Assembly (NCBI RefSeq): GCF_003719335.1
Contig: NZ_RIAS01000018.1
Span: 80,483 to 144,482, forward strand
Source: Paenibacillus amylolyticus
GTDB lineage: Bacteria; Bacillota; Bacilli; Paenibacillales; Paenibacillaceae
Direction: 5' to 3'
Length of the DNA: 64,000 nt
The notes beneath the pieces were generated by a model. The model saw only the letters and a program-made list of their open reading frames with translations. It was not told the DNA's origin and ran no database searches. The position numbers were made by a program, and so were the translations under genes. Positions 53,491 to 61,640 of the stretch are shown piece by piece (position 1 is the first letter of the stretch; every line of letters begins with the position of its first letter).

Positions 53491-53625
53491 TCAGACTTCT
53501 TCGAACTCACTACTTAAAATTTCAAAGATCTTTAAACGGTGTTTTCTAGGCAATGAGGTACTATATACAATTTTAACTTCTACGCTTCTTATTCCATTCA
53601 TTAAAATAGCTTTTTGAAAAGTCAT
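53491..53625 (-). CDS. 44-aa reading frame coupled to the nuclease-like gene (cassette)
   Basis: The ATG overlaps the upstream stop as ATGA. The product ('MNGIRSVEVKIVYSTSLPRK', ending 'FEILSSEFEEV') may be a small partner or the frameshifted tail of the upstream protein. Confidence 0.4.
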   Translation of the reverse strand: MTFQKAILMNGIRSVEVKIVYSTSLPRKHRLKIFEILSSEFEEV

Positions 53626-54107
53626 AGCTTTGCTAGATATGTAGCCTTATCTATTTTAAGGCGTTCTCTCAAAGACAAACTATAAAAATCATTCAATCCG
53701 TTTTTAATATTTGAAAAATACCCGTTCATCTCTTCATCTGTTACATAAATCATCCATTTCTTTGCATGAGGATCAATATTAAAATGTGCTAATCGAAATA
53801 AGTCGTTAACTATTTTTCCAGCCTTCATAGTTCTCGAAGAGTTAGTTAGAGCCAGAGTATTACTATCATATTTAATTTCAACAATAATACCTTGCTTTTC
53901 TTTGACAGAGGGAATATAAGCATCCACTTCTTTATTTATTATTCCTGGATGTGGATATTCTAAAATGATTTCATGAGGTTTAATGTGTTCTGTCAGAATA
54001 AGCGAGGCAAAAAAAGTATATCTTATTGTGTCTTCAGTTGTACGAATATCGTTATATAATAATCTTTCATTAAGAAGACTTGAGAACTTCTCTATGATAT
54101 AGTCCAT
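53622..54107 (-). CDS. PD-(D/E)XK-like protein (cassette)
   Basis: A 161-aa protein. 'NKEVDAYIPSVKEKQGIIVE' followed by IKYD gives the D...ExK pattern of restriction-endonuclease-fold proteins, and 'TEDTIRYTFFASL' supplies an N-terminal Glu helix. No DNA-binding domain is visible. A defence or anti-phage role is possible but unproven. Confidence 0.65.
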   Translation of the reverse strand: MDYIIEKFSSLLNERLLYNDIRTTEDTIRYTFFASLILTEHIKPHEIILEYPHPGIINKEVDAYIPSVKEKQGIIVEIKYDSNTLALTNSSRTMKAGKIVNDLFRLAHFNIDPHAKKWMIYVTDEEMNGYFSNIKNGLNDFYSLSLRERLKIDKATYLAKL

Positions 54108-54138
54108 TTCGCACCTCTTTTATAATCTTTGACCTATC

Positions 54139-54262
54139 AGATAACCTTCCTATATTCACAACGTCCGACGAAGTCGGATGTGTCCGCTGACTATCTTCCA
54201 ATGCTATCCACTTCCCGCGGACTGAGGGCCGCCAGGCCCGATGCGTGGGTATAAAGTTATCT
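54139..54262 (-). repeat. attC-like site N
   Basis: Cores AGATAAC and GTTATCT; first hairpin TCCGACGAAGTCGGA. The third hairpin is GGGCCGCCAGGCCC and the right arm is altered (GTGGGTATAAAG). Confidence 0.8.
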
Positions 54263-54266
54263 AATG

Positions 54267-54839
54267 CTACTCGGCTTCTTTGAATTTGCTGTACTCGTCC
54301 ATTACTTTTTGCATTTGTTCAATGTGTCGTTTTGCATGCTGGCTCAAAAAGTAGATGTATTGATAAACATCAATTTTCCCCAAATTATTTACCGTCATTG
54401 TTGTTTTATACAATATTCCTTCTCCATTTTCCATCTCTTTCAAAAACTCTTTACATTCGTTAATTTGATCTTTAAGTAATGATCTTACTTGTCCTAGTTC
54501 TCTATCTCCCTTAGGCTCCATATGTTCTGGCCTATTCCAATTAAAAGATTTATGTTTAGCTATTGCATCGAGCTCTTGTAAGTTGATTTGATATGATTCA
54601 ATTATTGTATTCAAATCTTTCTTTTCAGATAGTTCAATTGCTTTTCTCTTCCCTTTTCTAATTAGAATCAATAAGAAGTGATTAGTTAATGTTACATGCT
54701 CTAATACTTGTTCAATACTCCATCCAACTTGAGGCTTGAAGGATAGCAAATCGAACTTCAAAGTAAACCAGTTTTGATAGTCAATTAGTGTTTGAGTTAA
54801 TTCATTATCTATAAAAGCAATCGTTTCGTTTATGTTCAT
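54267..54839 (-). CDS. DinB family protein (cassette)
   Basis: A 190-aa four-helix protein. 'VGWSIEQVLEHVTLTNHFLL' and 'YIYFLSQHAKRHIEQMQKVM' carry the metal His positions. Its C-terminus is closely matched by the fragment at 48671-48799, so two cassettes share ancestry. Unit cores GTTATCTAA/TTAGATAAC match. Confidence 0.9.
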   Translation of the reverse strand: MNINETIAFIDNELTQTLIDYQNWFTLKFDLLSFKPQVGWSIEQVLEHVTLTNHFLLILIRKGKRKAIELSEKKDLNTIIESYQINLQELDAIAKHKSFNWNRPEHMEPKGDRELGQVRSLLKDQINECKEFLKEMENGEGILYKTTMTVNNLGKIDVYQYIYFLSQHAKRHIEQMQKVMDEYSKFKEAE

Positions 54840-54865
54840 TTTTTCACCAGCTTTCGAGTAGTTTT

Positions 54866-54943
54866 AGATAACATTCCTATATTCACGACCCAGCGCATGT
54901 CGAACCAAGGACGAATGTCCGCAGCGTGAATATTTTGTTATAA
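54866..54943 (-). repeat. attC-like site O (78 bp)
   Basis: Cores AGATAAC and GTTATAA. The CAGCGCATGTCG and GGACGAATGTCC parts are present; the middle CCGG hairpin is absent. Confidence 0.82.
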
Positions 54944-55049
54944 GATGTCCGTGTTCTTTTTGAATTACCTTAACCCTTCACTTCGCACTTCATTAAGGTA
55001 TATATAGCTTTTAAATTACTTTACATTCTTTGAAGTATTCACATCCAAT

Positions 55050-55367
55050 TTAATTTCCACTAGATCCATGGCTTTCAGATATAGTGTTGAATATATTTAT
55101 GGCGACCTCGGCCATTTCTTTTAATTTAACAATATCTAAGCCTTCTATTTCAAAACCTTCAGCTATGCTTTTAAAGTATAACCAATCGTTATTTGTCTTT
55201 ATGATCTGTATCTCTTTTATTAGATTCAAAAATTCGTCAATTCCTTCTATATCTATGTACAACTTTGCTAGTTTTTCAAATCCAGCTTCATTTGGCATAT
55301 AACCTATGCCTGAAAAACTAAAAATGTAGTGTTCAAAGTAATTCTCGGGATACTTATTATTTTCCAT
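55050..55367 (-). CDS. Protein of unknown function (cassette)
   Basis: A 105-aa acidic helical protein ('KYPENYFEHYIFSFSGIG' start). Unit cores GTTATAAGA/TCTTATAAC match. The 106 bp between its stop and site O hold no further gene. Confidence 0.6.
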   Translation of the reverse strand: MENNKYPENYFEHYIFSFSGIGYMPNEAGFEKLAKLYIDIEGIDEFLNLIKEIQIIKTNNDWLYFKSIAEGFEIEGLDIVKLKEMAEVAINIFNTISESHGSSGN

Positions 55368-55458
55368 TACTACTCTCCTGTTTTTAATTCATGGAATGTA
55401 ATACCTTGTAGAACTTAAATCACTTTTTGTTTTGACTTGTATATTTTTCACTGATTTC

Positions 55459-55605
55459 TTATAACATTCTGATATTCGCGACATTCATTCCCCTTAGAAA
55501 GCTCTTATCTTAGGGAAATGGATGTGTCCAGCTGCTTCCTCTTCTTCGAAAAACCTCTGCCGGACCGAGGCGCGAATGCCCCCAAACGTGAATATATTGT
55601 TATCC
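55459..55605 (-). repeat. attC-like site P
   Basis: About 147 bp; cores TTATAAC and GTTATCC. It carries an internal CCCTTAGAAAGCTCTTATCTTAGGG-type stem (CCCTTAGA / TCTTAGGG arms). Confidence 0.82.
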
Positions 55606-55638
55606 GATGTTCATGCCTTCGTGAATAGCTTACAAATA

Positions 55639-55887
55639 CTACTTGTTAGATTTCTTTTCTATAACTTTTAATATATTCCCCACACTTCTATCATCCCAAA
55701 TAATTACATAACACTTTTCTTTATTTAACTTTTGAAGAGCGCCAAGTCGATGATTACCATCCCTCACACTTAAAGAGCCTTCTCTATTTTCAGCAATTAA
55801 TGGGGGCAGATCCCATCCACTCTCTATACGATTAGAGATTTGATTAATGTTATAATTCCACCAATCTTCATCTTCTACATATTCCAT
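55639..55887 (-). CDS. ParB-like domain protein, probably N-terminally truncated (cassette)
   Basis: 82 aa from the first ATG. 'SLSVRDGNHRLGALQKLNKE' is the ParB/Srx-type core, and 'RIESGWDLPPLIAENREGSL' precedes it. The same frame continues upstream of the ATG ('EIHAGYLDRALGPELN') up to the cassette core at 55936 without any start codon. The cassette therefore seems to contain only the back part of a longer gene. Confidence 0.65.
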   Translation of the reverse strand: MEYVEDEDWWNYNINQISNRIESGWDLPPLIAENREGSLSVRDGNHRLGALQKLNKEKCYVIIWDDRSVGNILKVIEKKSNK

Positions 55888-55935
55888 ATTTAATTCTGGA
55901 CCAAGTGCTCTATCTAAATACCCTGCATGAATTTC

Positions 55936-56115
55936 GGATAACGTTCACGTATTCACGACGTCCTGGCACCCTAAACTGCTCATCGAACGACTAGTTCGAT
56001 CGACTGGTCGCGACCGTGGTTGGGTGGTAGGATGTGTCGCCTGAATCCACTTCCCTGACTTATCTCTTGGCGACCGAGGCGGCTTGTCCGCCGATGCGTA
56101 AACACATTGTTATAT
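55936..56115 (-). repeat. attC-like site Q (longest, 180 bp)
   Basis: Cores GGATAAC and GTTATAT. Contains an extra inner palindrome GAACGACTAGTTCGATCGA-like segment within the CCTGGCACCC/GGGTGGTAGG stem. Confidence 0.82.
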
Positions 56116-56135
56116 AATGTTGACGCCTTCCTCGA

Positions 56136-56744
56136 CTACACTAACTTAGAAAATCGATCTTTTATTAAACCATTAATTAATTTGTGTTTGACTTTACTTG
56201 TATATAGTATTGTAAGATTCTGACCATCATTAAAATGAATAAAATAATTTTCCTTGTCACTTCTGATAGCTAGTTCCCCAATCTTCCTCAGCAAATTAAA
56301 GTCAATCCAATCATCTTCAAAATGTATTTCCCATTCATATTTCTGATCATCTAAAATAAACGATACTTTAGCATCTTCATTATCAAAATCTACATGGCTT
56401 TTAACCTGTTGCATTTGCAATTTACCACGAGTTAAACTTACGAGTTCATTAATGATTGTCGAATAAATCTCTTCGTTCTCAACGCATTCGGTATCAAAGC
56501 TCCAAACATCCTTCGACAATCTAACTTCATTGTCATTTTCATCAATAAGATCTGAACCGATCATCGAAAGTAAGAGAGAATAGGGATCGTCTTCGTAAGT
56601 TTCTCGATCAAAATGATGCAACAACTCTTTAACAACACCACTATCATCAGTTGTGAAAGATATACCAATATCTTTGAGTACTTCTATTTGGTTTTCTAGT
56701 GAGATCTTTGTTTCTTTCGATTTCTTACGAAAAAAGTTAAACAT
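56136..56744 (-). CDS. Protein of unknown function (cassette)
   Basis: A 202-aa acidic soluble protein. The C-terminal half ('YEWEIHFEDDWIDFNLLRKI') is an alpha/beta region. No family recognised. Unit cores GTTATAT/ATATAAC match. Confidence 0.65.
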   Translation of the reverse strand: MFNFFRKKSKETKISLENQIEVLKDIGISFTTDDSGVVKELLHHFDRETYEDDPYSLLLSMIGSDLIDENDNEVRLSKDVWSFDTECVENEEIYSTIINELVSLTRGKLQMQQVKSHVDFDNEDAKVSFILDDQKYEWEIHFEDDWIDFNLLRKIGELAIRSDKENYFIHFNDGQNLTILYTSKVKHKLINGLIKDRFSKLV

Positions 56745-56782
56745 TCCCTGATTCCCCCTTAATATTAGCTAGCGTCCCTTTC

Positions 56783-56943
56783 ATATAACGTTCCTGTATT
56801 CACGAACCCGAGAGGCTTAAGGCGCAGCGCGCCGGGTCGAAGACTTAGCCTCACAGGAGTTGTCTGCCTGACCACACTTCCCCGAAATGCATCAAGCAGA
56901 CCAAGGAGCCGACAGGCGACGAAGCGTGAAAACGATGTTAGGC
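56783..56943 (-). repeat. attC-like site R
   Basis: 161 bp; cores ATATAAC and GTTAGGC. Arms GAGGCTTAAGGCGCAGCGCG and GACTTAGCCTC plus GTCTGC/GCAGAC; same subfamily as C and Y. Confidence 0.88.
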
Positions 56944-57570
56944 GGAGTCATTGTCTTTCATGATTAATCTTGCATATTCATTCCATTCTTTATTATCAGT
57001 GTTGATTTCTAAGGTAGGCACTATTGATCTTGTTACATTATATCTTAGCTTGTTTTGAGTACCGATAAGCTCATTACATGCTCGTCCAATATCCGACTTC
57101 GACTTATTGAGCCATTCATCTGGATTTCTACTCTTTATTCTTTCTTCTACAACTTCATCCGATATTGTAAGCAGAATACATTTAGCTCCTAGTTCAGTTA
57201 ATTGCTTTTCAATGTCGATGATTTCAGTAGCATCATATTCTGGGAAAGCGACACGATGGTTTAGATGGAATCTTTCTAGGACGAAGAAAAGCCCCCGAGA
57301 TCTTCTGGATGCTGGTCCTAAATGTACTGCCCAATCATTAAGTTTCTTTAGCATTTCTACTCTTTCCTTAAGTAAATTCAAATGTTCATCTCGAGATAAA
57401 CTCACATACTCCCCATGATTGTTATTTAGTATTTGTGAGTAATGTTCTCCAAGAACAACTACACTCCGTTCTGCGGATTCATCTTGCGATTGATACTGTT
57501 TTATTGCTCTTAGTACCGATGTTTTTCCAGCATTAGAATACCCTTCAAGAATTATTCCTCTGATATTCAT
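56938..57570 (-). CDS. P-loop kinase-like protein (cassette)
   Basis: A 210-aa protein with Walker A 'IILEGYSNAGKTSVLRAIKQ' (GxSNAGKT) and 'GLFFVLERFHLNHRVAFPEY', resembling thymidylate-kinase-like folds. The stop codon TAA is part of the cassette-end core GCCTAAC. Confidence 0.82.
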   Translation of the reverse strand: MNIRGIILEGYSNAGKTSVLRAIKQYQSQDESAERSVVVLGEHYSQILNNNHGEYVSLSRDEHLNLLKERVEMLKKLNDWAVHLGPASRRSRGLFFVLERFHLNHRVAFPEYDATEIIDIEKQLTELGAKCILLTISDEVVEERIKSRNPDEWLNKSKSDIGRACNELIGTQNKLRYNVTRSIVPTLEINTDNKEWNEYARLIMKDNDSA

Positions 57571-57601
57571 TCTTTAAATACTCCTTCTTTACAATGATTT
57601 C

Positions 57602-57713
57602 GCCTAACATTATTGTATTCATGAACCCCACAGGGGGTGTCTGCTGAAATCACTCTCCGGAATCCATTCGCAGACCAGGCTCCATCGGAGCCGCAGCTTG
57701 AATATTGTTAACT
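57602..57713 (-). repeat. attC-like site S
   Basis: Cores GCCTAAC and GTTAACT. Hairpin modules CCCCACAGGGGG, GTCTGC...GCAGAC, GGCTCCATCGGAGCC. Confidence 0.9.
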
Positions 57714-57759
57714 GAAGTTGTATGTATCATTGAGCTACATATACATTGAAAATACTATC

Positions 57760-58311
57760 TTAAAACTCGACTTCCTTCTCATCAAATATATGTCCTTCTT
57801 TATAATATTCAATGTTAATCCTTCTTTTCTTATAATTCACTTCATAGTAAACGCCCAATGCATATCTACATACATGCTCCGGAAATCTCTTTCCATCAAA
57901 GGACCAAACATCATCATAACTGTCTTTGGTCAAAGCAATTAGTCTTATTTTGTCACTTTCTTTCTCTTCTTTTGTTCTATCGGATTTTTTCATCTCAATC
58001 GCTATTAAATTATCTTGATTCATGTTATTCCCTCGGCTATGAACAATAAGATCGCAATTTATCTTAACTCCAACATCCTTAGGTCCATAAATAGTTTTTA
58101 CAATTGTTTTGAATTTTCCATTTTTATTCCGATTATATTCCACGTCTACCTTGTATTCTGCAAATTCAGTTCTTTTTATTATGTTATTTATATGTAACAT
58201 TAGTGCACCACAAAGCGTCCTCTCAGAAACTTTAGATATAAATAAGTCAAGATCACTTTTTAAAAAATCTCTATTTGCCTTCTCGAATATTTCAATAAGT
58301 CTTTCTATCAA
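57760..58311 (-). CDS. PD-(D/E)XK-like nuclease-fold protein (cassette)
   Basis: The 183-aa TTG start at 58311 is chosen because CGGAGG lies 6 nt upstream; the frame extends to 58353 without a site. 'KINCDLIVHSRGNNMNQDNL' followed by IAIEMKKS has the D...ExK pattern. Function unknown. Unit cores GTTAACTGAA/TTCAGTTAAC are perfectly complementary. Confidence 0.7.
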   Translation of the reverse strand: MIERLIEIFEKANRDFLKSDLDLFISKVSERTLCGALMLHINNIIKRTEFAEYKVDVEYNRNKNGKFKTIVKTIYGPKDVGVKINCDLIVHSRGNNMNQDNLIAIEMKKSDRTKEEKESDKIRLIALTKDSYDDVWSFDGKRFPEHVCRYALGVYYEVNYKKRRINIEYYKEGHIFDEKEVEF

Positions 58312-58357
58312 TGTGTACCTCCGAATATTTAATTTTAATTGTTTGTAATGCAATTTC

Positions 58358-58520
58358 AGTTAACGTTTCCATCTTCACGACGTCCCACCACCTTAAGTGA
58401 ACGAAAGTCAGCGGCCGCGATGCGGTTAGGTGGTGCGGGTGTGTCCGGCTGAATTTGCTTCCTGAGATTCCTCTGGCGACTGAGGGACGAATGTCCCGAA
58501 GCGCGAACATATTGTTATAT
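58358..58520 (-). repeat. attC-like site T
   Basis: 163 bp; cores AGTTAAC and GTTATAT. The ~90-bp left module (CCCACCACCTTAAG, GCGGCCGCGATGCGGTTAGG) is almost identical to site U. Confidence 0.88.
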
Positions 58521-58533
58521 GATGCCGGTGGCT

Positions 58534-59523
58534 TCATCGGAATACTTTCATGTCATTAAAGATATCGTCTAATATTGTCCAATTCTCTCCAATCCACATT
58601 AATTCATCAGCGAATCTACTTAGAGTCCTAATGTTTTCTGAATTAACATTTACCCATGCAGCTTCTTTCCACCAAGTTAGTTTTATTGATCTTAACAGCT
58701 TCTCTAACGAGAGCGGCATATTTTCCTTATATCCTTCTAAAAATGCTTTCGCAGATTCGAAAACCAGCTTATTATTATTAATCGCCCCTGATAAGAGTGG
58801 ACGTGAAATATCAAATTCTTGATAAATATAGTTCAGTCTATCGAAATCAAGAATTGCCGATAATTTATCATCATGAAAGAGCAGATTATCTACGAAGAGA
58901 TCCCAATGAACCCACCCTTCCTCACATGATGAAAATATATCTAAATTAATTTGATCAATAATCTTTTTTTGAACTTCTAATGCATTTATATATTTATTAG
59001 AACCAACTGAGACTGCTTTCTGCCAATTCTTCTCCCAGTTAGACAAAGTTACTTCCTTAGAATTAGGTTGCCAATGTAAAGGTAAAGATTGAGGAGCTTT
59101 ACGATTAAGAATATCGTGCATCTTACCGACTGCTTGTCCTAAATGCTTCATCTGATCTGCACTAACATTACCAGGGGTCACCATCTTACCCTCACAATAT
59201 TCAGTCAGTACATACCGTTCGCCAGACATTGTTCTGTTAATGAAACCATTCTTTGTTTTCAATAACTTTGGACAGGGTATTCCATTTTGCGACAACATGT
59301 TCTGTACTTCCAAAGCTACAGCAACTAGCTTTAATAATTCCTCAGGGTATCTGCCATAATGATATTGCTTTACAAATAGCATTCCTGAAGTTGTACTTAT
59401 CCTCCACTTTAAATTGGCATAACCAAAAGATATCGGTTCTGCATCAAATATACTTATCCCGAAAGTAGTTTTTATATCTTCAAGTATTTCATATAGAATA
59501 CTCTCAGGTTCTTTCAAAATCAT
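58534..59523 (-). CDS. APH-fold phosphotransferase (cassette)
   Basis: A 329-aa kinase. 'GWVHWDLFVDNLLFHDDKLS' is the catalytic loop (HWDxxxxN) and 'AILDFDRLNYIYQEFDISRP' the metal segment; 'LKWRISTTSGMLFVKQYHYG' is the N-lobe. It resembles CotS/homoserine-kinase-like members. It is flanked by nearly identical sites T and U. Confidence 0.87.
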   Translation of the reverse strand: MILKEPESILYEILEDIKTTFGISIFDAEPISFGYANLKWRISTTSGMLFVKQYHYGRYPEELLKLVAVALEVQNMLSQNGIPCPKLLKTKNGFINRTMSGERYVLTEYCEGKMVTPGNVSADQMKHLGQAVGKMHDILNRKAPQSLPLHWQPNSKEVTLSNWEKNWQKAVSVGSNKYINALEVQKKIIDQINLDIFSSCEEGWVHWDLFVDNLLFHDDKLSAILDFDRLNYIYQEFDISRPLLSGAINNNKLVFESAKAFLEGYKENMPLSLEKLLRSIKLTWWKEAAWVNVNSENIRTLSRFADELMWIGENWTILDDIFNDMKVFR

Positions 59524-59569
59524 AGTAGGGTTATCTCCTTATTGTAATAATGGTTTTTACACCGGTCTC

Positions 59570-59752
59570 ATATAACATTCCTGTATTCACGACGTCCCAC
59601 CACCTTAAGCGAACGAAAGTCAGCGGCCGCGATGCGGTTAGGTGGTGCGGGTGTGTCCGGCTGAATCTGCTTCCTCGCTACTGGAATCTCACCCTGAATC
59701 CGCTTCTAACTCCGGTCCGGACCGAGGGACGAATGTCCCGATGCGTAGTTAC
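59570..59752 (-). repeat. attC-like site U (right arm lost)
   Basis: Left core ATATAAC with the same module as site T, then GGGACGAATGTCCC. The right arm ends at GATGCGTAGTTACTG; the GTTRRR core is missing, apparently by deletion between short GCGTA repeats. Confidence 0.8.
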
Positions 59753-59765
59753 TGCCAACTTTGAA

Positions 59766-60509
59766 TTATCTTTCAATTAATTTGTTATAAGATTTCGTAA
59801 GTTGTAACTTAATATATTTATTGCTTGCAAAGGCATTTTTAATATTTAACATATATAGGCATTTCAAGAAGAATCCAAACAATTTATAATCTTCATAACT
59901 AATTTTGATCTCTTCAATAGTATCCCACTTTCTATTCCTCCAGCTTGCTATCATGTACGGGCTAGTTTTTCTATCTAGATTAATTGTGAAATAAATATAT
60001 TCAGTTTCATTTTCACTATTCTTCACAAAATTCTTTTCATCCCAAATTAATACAGTGATTGCGGATTCAATATTTGAAATAAAAGCCGAAACTAAATCAA
60101 AATAAAGATCCAGTTCATTAATCTCCGGAATTGAATATTCATGTTCCATTTTATTTCTAATTGTATTTAGTTTCGAAAGAGCTTTGGAACTGAAGATTCC
60201 TATTGATTCGATGAATTCAAGTTTTTTATCGAATTTTAAGCCTTTCTTTTTATAATTTGAATACAAGTTAAGGGTTGCTAAAAAGGTATCGACCTGACAA
60301 TCAATTGCCCGCTTTAGGTTGGAAATACAATTTATTAACGACTCTGTATTCCCAATGCTTAGTTGATTTTCAGCAAATTCTAAATAGTCACGAGCATGTA
60401 AATCAAAACTGGGAATGTCAAAGCTTGTACCGCCTGACCCGTCTTCTTCCAATTCTTCGAGATTATCCATAATAAAGGAATAAAGTATATGAGCTTTATT
60501 TATATCCAC
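59766..60509 (-). CDS. HEPN-like helical protein (cassette)
   Basis: A 247-aa protein. 'ALSKLNTIRNKMEHEYSIPE' contains RNKMEH, the Rx4H motif of HEPN domains, placed after helices 'INCISNLKRAIDCQVDTF'. HEPN proteins include RNases of toxin-antitoxin and anti-phage systems as well as inactive forms; no partner nucleotidyltransferase is adjacent. Confidence 0.65.
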   Translation of the reverse strand: MDINKAHILYSFIMDNLEELEEDGSGGTSFDIPSFDLHARDYLEFAENQLSIGNTESLINCISNLKRAIDCQVDTFLATLNLYSNYKKKGLKFDKKLEFIESIGIFSSKALSKLNTIRNKMEHEYSIPEINELDLYFDLVSAFISNIESAITVLIWDEKNFVKNSENETEYIYFTINLDRKTSPYMIASWRNRKWDTIEEIKISYEDYKLFGFFLKCLYMLNIKNAFASNKYIKLQLTKSYNKLIER

Positions 60510-60541
60510 TTCTTCTCCTCCAATGATCTAACAGTAGTTAC

Positions 60542-60656
60542 GCATAACGTTCCTGTATTCATGAACCCCAACGGGGTTGTCTGCTGAAAAGCCTCTTCGA
60601 AATCCACCTCGCAGACCAAGGCTCCGAAGGGCCGCTGCTTGAATATTATGTTAGGC
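60542..60656 (-). repeat. attC-like site V
   Basis: Cores GCATAAC and GTTAGGC. Modules CCCCAACGGGG, GTCTGC...GCAGAC, GGCTCCGAAGGGCC. Confidence 0.9.
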
Positions 60657-60683
60657 GATGCCAACCTTAATTTCCCTTCACAA

Positions 60684-61475
60684 TTAATTCCTTGTCCATG
60701 TTGCCCGGGTATATCCAATTCTCATACCCACTCTTTCCATATTCCGATGGCTTTGCGAGCCAAATGAGCACTGACTCACAACGAGATTACAAATGTTGTA
60801 GGTATCATGAATTCGTCTAAGTAATAAATTTGTTTGAAATCCTTTATTTCGATATTCAGGTAGTGTTGTCGCAAATGTTAATGAAGCAACATTGTTCTCT
60901 ATATACATTACAGCTACTGCAACTGGATAGCCCTGATCCAACCCCAAATAATAGTGCCATCCAGGACGGGAAAACAGTACTCGGTTATTTGCAGCTACGT
61001 GTTCTTTCCCATCAAGAGATAATCCTGTACCTAAACAATGAATTTCTGCATATGTATCGAACTCATCTTCGAGTAGTTCACGAATTTCCAGTTTATGATG
61101 ATCAAACGAATTTAGATTTCCAGGTTCACAAAAAAGCGTTGTATGAAATCCTGATTGATAAAAGCTTTTATTATGGAGTTTTTTCATAACTTCTTGATTT
61201 ATATTACCCGGGATGACTTGAATCTCGAAATTCCTTTCCCGCTCATTATAAAAGTCTAGGATATCTTCAATGACATCTTCAGAAATCCTTCCCTTTACAT
61301 TATTAAAAAGACCCCATGGCATGGTTTTACTATAAAACGCCGTGCTCTCCCCGAATCGTTTTATTTCAATTCCCTCAGGGTTTCCTTCCCGTTCTCTGAT
61401 TGCAGTCATTCGATCAACCATATAATTAATTTCAGATTTTTCTAAAGTATCTGCAAGTTCCAAATTCAATATCAT
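60684..61475 (-). CDS. GNAT N-acetyltransferase (cassette)
   Basis: A 263-aa two-part GNAT. The C-terminal half is the acetyltransferase: 'ASLTFATTLPEYRNKGFQTN' (motif A, RNKGFQ) and 'CSFGSQSHRNMERVGMRIGY' (motif B). The N-terminal half may be a degenerate second domain, as in GNATs of this length. Unit cores GTTAGGCG/CGCCTAAC match exactly. Confidence 0.87.
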   Translation of the reverse strand: MILNLELADTLEKSEINYMVDRMTAIREREGNPEGIEIKRFGESTAFYSKTMPWGLFNNVKGRISEDVIEDILDFYNERERNFEIQVIPGNINQEVMKKLHNKSFYQSGFHTTLFCEPGNLNSFDHHKLEIRELLEDEFDTYAEIHCLGTGLSLDGKEHVAANNRVLFSRPGWHYYLGLDQGYPVAVAVMYIENNVASLTFATTLPEYRNKGFQTNLLLRRIHDTYNICNLVVSQCSFGSQSHRNMERVGMRIGYTRATWTRN

Positions 61476-61533
61476 TCAATTTATCTCCTTCCTTGATCCG
61501 CATACAATTATACAATTACTCCTGGATGGTTTC

Positions 61534-61629
61534 GCCTAACGTTCCTGTATTCACGACCCGACGCATGTCGAGTGTCCGGCGAATGCCGGATCAAGGACGA
61601 ATGTCCGCAGCGTGAATATTATGTTATAC
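61534..61629 (-). repeat. attC-like site W (reference copy)
   Basis: 96 bp; cores GCCTAAC and GTTATAC. Clean hairpins CGACGCATGTCG, CCGGCGAATGCCGG and GGACGAATGTCC lie inside the outer TTCACG/CGTGAA stem. The spacers between core and stem are 9 nt on one side and 6 nt on the other. Confidence 0.92.
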
Positions 61630-61640
61630 GACGGAACCTA

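Noticed and set aside
58292..58537. 81-codon minus-strand frame
   Set aside because: Consists mostly of site T sequence and overlaps the start of the next gene.
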